The notes below the pieces were generated by a model. It did not search any database, was not told where the DNA came from, and saw only the letters and a program-made list of their open reading frames with translations. A stretch of 64,000 bases of DNA, taken from the NCBI RefSeq assembly GCF_020217425.1, contig NZ_CP084090.1, forward strand, positions 2,914,001 through 2,978,000. The letters run 5' to 3'. Of this stretch, positions 59,885-64,000 are shown in pieces; position 1 is the stretch's first letter, and every line of letters starts with the position of its first letter. This stretch comes from Halomicrobium urmianum (lineage in GTDB: Archaea; Halobacteriota; Halobacteria; Halobacteriales; Haloarculaceae). Made by a program: the position numbers and the translations under genes.

Positions 59885-60319
59885 TCAGTCGCCGGCCCGT
59901 CGCCACAGCACCAGCGGCTCCATCGTCAACACCGTCTCGTCGCCGGCGGTAGTCCGGACGGCGCTCCGGACCAGTCCCCGATCATCGTCCCAGGGCTCCG
60001 TCTCGCGGACCTCGATTTCGGCCGTGAGGGTGTCGCCGGGACGGACCGGCTCCAGGAACCGCAGTTCGTCGACCCCGGTGGCGGCCAGCGCCGCCCTGTC
60101 CGCGTAGTAGTCGTCGACGAGCAGCCGCATCGTCATCGCGGCCGTGTGCCAGCCGCTGGCGATCAGCCCGCCGAACGGCGAATCGGCCGCCGCTTCCTCG
60201 TCGGTGTGGATCGACTGCGGGTCGTAGCCCTCGGCGAACTCGACGATCTCCGCCGCCGTGACCTCGTACTCGCCGACGGTCGCCGCGTCGCCGACGGTCA
60301 CGTCCTCGAAGTACTCCAT
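59885..60319 (-). CDS. MaoC-family (R)-specific enoyl-CoA hydratase-like protein
   Basis: A 144-residue hot-dog protein. It has FEDVTVGDAATVGEYEVTAA at the start, the catalytic YDPQSIHTDEEAA (Asp and His), SPFGGLIASGWHTAAMTMRL and LRFLEPVRPGDTLTAEIEV. This is the MaoC/PhaJ-type hydratase fold acting on trans-2-enoyl-CoA. It may contribute to lipid or polyhydroxyalkanoate metabolism; no other such gene is adjacent. Confidence 0.92.
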   Translation of the reverse strand: MEYFEDVTVGDAATVGEYEVTAAEIVEFAEGYDPQSIHTDEEAAADSPFGGLIASGWHTAAMTMRLLVDDYYADRAALAATGVDELRFLEPVRPGDTLTAEIEVRETEPWDDDRGLVRSAVRTTAGDETVLTMEPLVLWRRAGD

Positions 60320-60418
60320 GTCGGCGCGACGGCGGGCACGATCAAAAGCGAGGCGACTGCTCGGGGACGGACGGAGGCGGGCGGCGGGAAACTGCGGGGA
60401 GAGAACTCGTCGCGGTCG

Positions 60419-61168
60419 TCAGGACGACTGCTGCTCGTCCAGCCAGCTCTGGAACTCCTCCTGGCTGCGGACGTCGATCTCGCCCAGCATCTGCGAGTGG
60501 CCGGTGCCGCAGTACTCGGCGCAGTAGAGCTGGTACTTGCCGGTCTCGGTGATCCGGGTCTGGATGTTCTCGTACTGGCCGGGCATCGCGTCCTGCTTCA
60601 GCCCGAGCGAAGGCGCGTGGAACGCGTGGATCCAGTCGGTGGAGGTGACCCTGAGCAGTATCGTCCGGTTCGCCGGCAGTACGAGCGTGTTCGTGGAGCT
60701 GACCCGGTTGTCTGGGCCGGCCTCCTGGGACGTGTTCTCGGCCGTGCCGTTGTAGTAGAAGTTGAAGTTGTATCGCTGTGCCTCGACCTCGACTTCGAGG
60801 ACCTCGCCCTCGGTCTGGACCTCCTGGGAGGCCTCGGCGGAGACCAGCGGATTGGCGAGCACCTGGTAGGAGGCGACGCCGACGAACAGCAGGATGATCG
60901 CCGTCGCGACGGTCCAGGTAATCTCCAGCCGGCGATTCTCCTTGGTCGGGAGCGGGTCGTCGTTGTCCTTGAACTTGAGGACGGTGTAGATGAGGATGCC
61001 CTCGACGAGCACCGTGATCGGGACCGCGGCGTAGAGGAGGTTCTCGTTGAGGTCCCAGATGGCCCGTCCCGTTTCGGACCCCGCCCACTGCGCCGCCGCG
61101 GGCTGCGTGCCGACGGCGAACAACACCGCGCCGAACAGCGCGACGAGGCCAGCGCGCACTCTGGTCAT
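60419..61168 (-). CDS. coxB: Cytochrome c oxidase subunit II
   Basis: A 249-residue subunit II. A signal peptide (first 28 residues, ending QPAAAQ) is followed by two membrane helices (LLYAAVPITVLVEGILIYTV and ITWTVATAIILLFVGVASYQ). A cupredoxin CuA domain follows with WIHAFHAPSLG (His) and LYCAEYCGTGHSQM (Cys, Glu, Cys, His, Met). It accepts electrons and passes them to subunit I. The ATG at 61168 is chosen for the signal. Subunit I is not in the window. Confidence 0.95.
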   Translation of the reverse strand: MTRVRAGLVALFGAVLFAVGTQPAAAQWAGSETGRAIWDLNENLLYAAVPITVLVEGILIYTVLKFKDNDDPLPTKENRRLEITWTVATAIILLFVGVASYQVLANPLVSAEASQEVQTEGEVLEVEVEAQRYNFNFYYNGTAENTSQEAGPDNRVSSTNTLVLPANRTILLRVTSTDWIHAFHAPSLGLKQDAMPGQYENIQTRITETGKYQLYCAEYCGTGHSQMLGEIDVRSQEEFQSWLDEQQSS

Positions 61169-61363
61169 GTCTTGTCCGGCGATTAGGAACTCGGGGATAA
61201 ATAGCTGCTGTCTTCTTCCCGCGACGACCGAGTGCAGAGCCGAATCGATTCGGGCGGATTGCATCGCTCCGGACCGCGGTCGCGCTCGTTGGCACCGGAG
61301 CGCGGCCGACGGCAGGAAGCGCGAGGACTAAGTGCGACGCCGCGAAGCCTACGCTAGGAACGA

Positions 61364-62767
61364 ATGGATCGGACGCCTCGGTTCACGACTCTGCTCGCCG
61401 CGTCTGCGATCGGCGTCTACCTGCTCGTCGTCGCCGGAGCCACCGCCTCGGTCGCCGACGCCGTGCGAGCCTGTACGAGCTGGCCGACCTGCCAGGGGCC
61501 CGTCCTCGGCGACCTCGACCTCGCCGTCGCGTGGGGCCACCGGATCGCGGCGCTGCTGGCGGGCGCGCTCGTCGCAGCGACGGCAGCGGCCGCCTACGTC
61601 GGCGACGTCTCGCGGCGCGTGCGCGCGACGCTCGCGGTCGCGGCCGCCCTCTACCCGGTCCAGATCGCGCTCGGCGCGTTCGTCGCCACGTCCGGTGCCG
61701 CCGGTCACCTCCCCGGCGCGCACCTCGCGGCCGGGATGACCATCTTCGTCTCCCTGGTCGCCGCGCTGGCCTGGCACCTGGAGGCCGAGACGGGCAGCGA
61801 CGACGGGGGAGTCGACGAACTCGTCGACGACCCCGCGGCCGACGGGGCGGCCGAGTCGGACGACGACCCCGTCCCCGGCGTCGCCGACCTCTCCCGGCGC
61901 GAGCGGATCGTCGGGACGCTGTTCGCGTACTTCCGGCTCACCAAGCCCCGGCTGATGTGGCTGCTCTGCCTGGTCGCTGCGGCGGCGATGGCGCTGGCCG
62001 CGGGCCCCGCGCTCCAGACGCGGACGATCCTCCTGACGCTGGGCGGTGGCGTCCTCGCCATCGGCGCGTCCGGGACGTTCAACCACGTGCTGGAGCGGGA
62101 CGTCGACAAGCGGATGGACCGGACCTCGGACCGCCCCGTCGCGACACACCAGATCCCGGTCAGGAACGCCGTCGCGTTCGGCGTCGCGCTGGCGCTCTCC
62201 TCGCTGGTCGCGTTCTGGCAGCTGAACGCCCTCGCGGCCGCGCTCGGGCTCGCGGCCATCCTGTTCTACAGCGTCGTCTACACGCTCGTTCTCAAGCCGA
62301 ACACGGTCCAGAACACGGTCATCGGGGGCGCGGCCGGCGCGCTGCCGGCGCTGATCGGCTGGGCGGCCGTCACCGGCGACGTCCAGCTCCCCGGGCTGGC
62401 GCTGGCCGGCGTCATCTTCCTGTGGACGCCCGCGCACTTCTACAACCTCGCGCTGGCGTACAAGGAGGACTACGCGAAGGGCGGCTTCCCGATGATGCCG
62501 GTGGTCCGCGGCGAGACGGAGACGCGGAAACACATCTGCTACTACCTCGGCGCGACGCTCGTGGCGGCCGGCGCCCTCGCGGCGCTGACGCCGCTGGGCG
62601 CGCTGTACGCCGCGACGACGGCGACGCTGGGCGCGGTCTTCTTGGCCGCCGTCGTCGTCCTCCACCGCGAGCGGACCGAGCGGGCGGCCTTCCAGGCGTT
62701 CCACGCGTCGAACGCCTACCTCGGCGCCCTCCTGATCGCCATTGTAGTCGACGCGCTCGTCCTATGA
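61364..62767 (+). CDS. Fused heme A synthase-like (CtaA) and heme O synthase (CtaB)
   Basis: A 467-residue membrane protein. Residues 1-150 have four helices with CtaA-like features (ACTSWPTCQGPVLG, AVAWGHRIAALLAGALVA, HLPGAHLAAGMTIF), followed by a 40-residue acidic linker. Residues about 190-467 are a UbiA-type prenyltransferase with FRLTKPRLMWLLCLVA, NHVLERDVDKRMDRTSDRP (first Asp-rich motif) and YKEDYAKGGFPMMP (second). The enzyme farnesylates heme b to heme o; the CtaA part may assist heme a formation. It diverges from coxB. Confidence 0.9.
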   Translation: MDRTPRFTTLLAASAIGVYLLVVAGATASVADAVRACTSWPTCQGPVLGDLDLAVAWGHRIAALLAGALVAATAAAAYVGDVSRRVRATLAVAAALYPVQIALGAFVATSGAAGHLPGAHLAAGMTIFVSLVAALAWHLEAETGSDDGGVDELVDDPAADGAAESDDDPVPGVADLSRRERIVGTLFAYFRLTKPRLMWLLCLVAAAAMALAAGPALQTRTILLTLGGGVLAIGASGTFNHVLERDVDKRMDRTSDRPVATHQIPVRNAVAFGVALALSSLVAFWQLNALAAALGLAAILFYSVVYTLVLKPNTVQNTVIGGAAGALPALIGWAAVTGDVQLPGLALAGVIFLWTPAHFYNLALAYKEDYAKGGFPMMPVVRGETETRKHICYYLGATLVAAGALAALTPLGALYAATTATLGAVFLAAVVVLHRERTERAAFQAFHASNAYLGALLIAIVVDALVL

Positions 62768-63432
62768 ACACGACCACGTACTCCATCGACCGGTTCGAGG
62801 TCCGCAAGGACACGCTCCTGTGGGGCCTGCTGCTCCTGAACAGCGAACTCCTGCTCGTGTTCGCCTACCTGCTGCTGAGCCCGAACACCATCACCGGCCT
62901 CACGCCGGTGGTGGTCCCGTTCGTCTGGATCAACCTGGGCCTGTGGGCCATCGTCCGGACCGACGTGCCGCCGGCGGGCCAGCGCCGGCGGAGGATCGGC
63001 GTCGCCGTCGCGGTGGCGTACTTCGGTCTGCTGACCTACTTCGGCGGCATGTGGGGCCTCGGCCACCCTGAGATGCCCTCGTCGCTCCGGCTCGAGCTGT
63101 TCTCGCTCCCGCCCGGGTGGGCGCCCGCGCTGCTGGCGAACACCCCGTACCTGCGCCTGAGCGTCCTCTCCTACCAGGTCGTCGGCTACCTCGCGCTGGC
63201 GTACCTGGTGTACGCGACGGTGCTCGACGCGGCGGGCTCGGCGGTCACCGGCGTCGTCGGCCTGCTGTCGTGCGTCTCCTGTTCGTGGCCGATCCTGGCC
63301 GGCGTCGTCACGGGCCTCGTCGGCGGGTCGACGGCCGTCGCCGCCGCCGTCTACGACCAGTCGTACCTCCTCTCGACGGTCGTCTTCTCGGTGACGGTCG
63401 GCCTGCTGTACTGGCGGCCCGGGTTCCGGTAG
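62764..63432 (+). CDS. Haloarchaeal membrane protein (DUF7546-like)
   Basis: A 222-residue protein with about seven hydrophobic segments. The first follows a polar start (YSIDRFEVRKDTLLWGLLLL). Later ones include VVPFVWINLGLWAIV, VAVAYFGLLTYFGGMWGLG and AGVVTGLVGGSTAVAA. A cysteine triad-like LLSCVSCSWPILAG lies in a membrane segment and could coordinate copper or heme. It overlaps the CtaA-CtaB gene by 4 bases, so an accessory role in oxidase biogenesis is likely. The family name is from memory. Confidence 0.78.
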   Translation: MNTTTYSIDRFEVRKDTLLWGLLLLNSELLLVFAYLLLSPNTITGLTPVVVPFVWINLGLWAIVRTDVPPAGQRRRRIGVAVAVAYFGLLTYFGGMWGLGHPEMPSSLRLELFSLPPGWAPALLANTPYLRLSVLSYQVVGYLALAYLVYATVLDAAGSAVTGVVGLLSCVSCSWPILAGVVTGLVGGSTAVAAAVYDQSYLLSTVVFSVTVGLLYWRPGFR

Positions 63433-63501
63433 CTGGCCGTCGCGACGACTGACCGGGAGACGTCCACGGGCCTTTTGGTGCCGCGAAGCGACCCTGCGAA
63501 C

Positions 63502-63732
63502 ATGACCCGCGTCGAAATCGAGTACTGCGTGCCCTGTGGCTTCCGCGAGCGAGCGCTCGACGTCCAGCGAGCGATCCTCGCCGCCTGCGAGGACGAGATC
63601 GACGAACTGGCGCTGGTGATGGGCGAGCACGGCGTGTTCCGCGTGCTGGTGGGCGAGGAGATCGTCTTCGACAAGGACGAGGGCGAGTTCGACGTCGACG
63701 CCATCGCGCGGGACGTCCGGGCGGCGCTCTGA
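63502..63732 (+). CDS. Rdx-family (SelT/SelW-like) protein
   Basis: A 76-residue thioredoxin-like Rdx protein. [20 protein letters not shown] shows the CxxC of the SelW/SelT family, with Cys instead of Sec. The end is [18 protein letters not shown] thiol-redox role is likely; the partner is unknown. The ATG at 63502 follows a CTTTTGG box by about 25 bases. Confidence 0.92.
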   Translation: MTRVEIEYCVPCGFRERALDVQRAILAACEDEIDELALVMGEHGVFRVLVGEEIVFDKDEGEFDVDAIARDVRAAL

Positions 63733-63797
63733 GTCGGCGTTCGCCGTCGCCGCCCGGAGTCGAAGCGGCTTTCGGGCCGCCGGGCGGAGAGCCGTCC

Positions 63798-64000
63798 ATG
63801 GACGAGGTACTGGTGGCCGAGGAGCTCCGCCGGGCGTACGGGGACGCGGTGGCCCTCTCGGGGGTGTCGCTGTCGCTGTCGGCGGGCGAGGTGTTCGCGC
63901 TGGTGGGGCCCAACGGCGCCGGCAAGACGACGCTCGTCCGGGCGCTGACGGGAACGACGGACGCCGAGGGTCGCGTCGAACTGTTCGGCGGCCCGCCGCG
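63798..64000 (+). CDS. ABC transporter ATP-binding protein, 3' truncated
   Basis: The first 67 residues of an ABC ATPase: [20 protein letters not shown], the strand [26 protein letters not shown] (Walker [10 protein letters not shown], preceded by the usual FALV), then [15 protein letters not shown]. The rest lies beyond the window. The close spacing after the Rdx gene may mean a separate promoter. Substrate cannot be told. Confidence 0.9.
   Translation, partial: MDEVLVAEELRRAYGDAVALSGVSLSLSAGEVFALVGPNGAGKTTLVRALTGTTDAEGRVELFGGPP

Noticed and set aside
1-64000. Prophage, transposon or defence island
   Set aside because: No transposase, integrase, phage structural, toxin-antitoxin, restriction or Cas gene is recognisable. 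Only short repeat elements suggest mobile DNA.

Overview
This 64 kb window is chromosomal DNA of an extremely halophilic archaeon (class Halobacteria). It is very GC-rich and codes densely. The predicted proteins are strongly acidic. Many genes appear leaderless, with an AT-rich TATA-like box about 25-30 bases before the start codon. Many of the families are haloarchaeal, including the HVO_2753-type zinc micro-protein, PccX, a PGF-CTERM-anchored cobalamin binding protein and several small haloarchaeal proteins. I see no rRNA, tRNA, CRISPR array, transposase, integrase or phage gene. Most of the window is core genome.

Layout. 1-5.9 kb: a 5'-truncated Mrp/Nbp35 Fe-S carrier, ribosomal protein S17e, a tightly overlapped four-gene operon (cofD, a Dus-like TIM barrel, a CitG-like protein, DUF447), and an HD phosphohydrolase. 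6-16.3 kb: amidohydrolase, UspA, biotin ligase BirA, then the propionyl/acetyl-CoA carboxylase cluster pccA-pccX-pccB. That cluster is split by an oppositely oriented DUF4166 gene and a frame-broken YndJ-like gene. 15.4-25.9 kb: ArsA-type ATPase, UDG-like protein, NSS transporter, SDR, a formyltransferase/deacetylase pair, GDPD, and a membrane protein/pseudokinase-like protein/membrane protein row. 25.9-32.5 kb: information-processing genes (TFB, zinc micro-protein, aEF1-beta, L21e, Rpo4, DUF655, RsmA, HemK2-type methyltransferase). 32.6-46.5 kb: DUF389 protein, two MetE-like genes, PfkB kinase, APH-like kinase, archaeal pterin genes (MptE-like, DHPS), TrmJ, a RecA-like/DICT protein, and GatE. 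46.5-64 kb: lipoprotein, FumC, FEN1, DUF3054, presenilin-type protease, Gar1, SRP19, the divergent BtuF / BtuCD cobalamin importer, CAP protein, CoxB, a CtaA-CtaB fusion, Rdx protein, and the start of an ABC ATPase.

Functional links. BirA (7.9 kb) would biotinylate the BCCP domain of PccA. CofD and the MptE/DHPS pair concern F420 and folate/pterin-type cofactors. Cobalamin import sits 20 kb from the cobalamin-independent-type MetE genes. CtaB-type heme O synthesis lies next to CoxB.

The most unusual aspect is the non-coding DNA. Several intergenic regions are filled with rows of perfect short hairpins. One type has 3-5 nt loops. The other has loops built on GAGCGNAGCGAG. A hairpin pair of the second type appears to sit in frame inside rsmA. 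A separate 19-bp perfect inverted repeat closes the DUF3054 gene, and a diverged half-copy lies before the CAP gene. The other leading candidates are the cofD-led operon of unknown product, the interrupted pcc cluster with a coupled 27-codon leader ORF, and the HEAT-like/pseudokinase protein between two membrane proteins.
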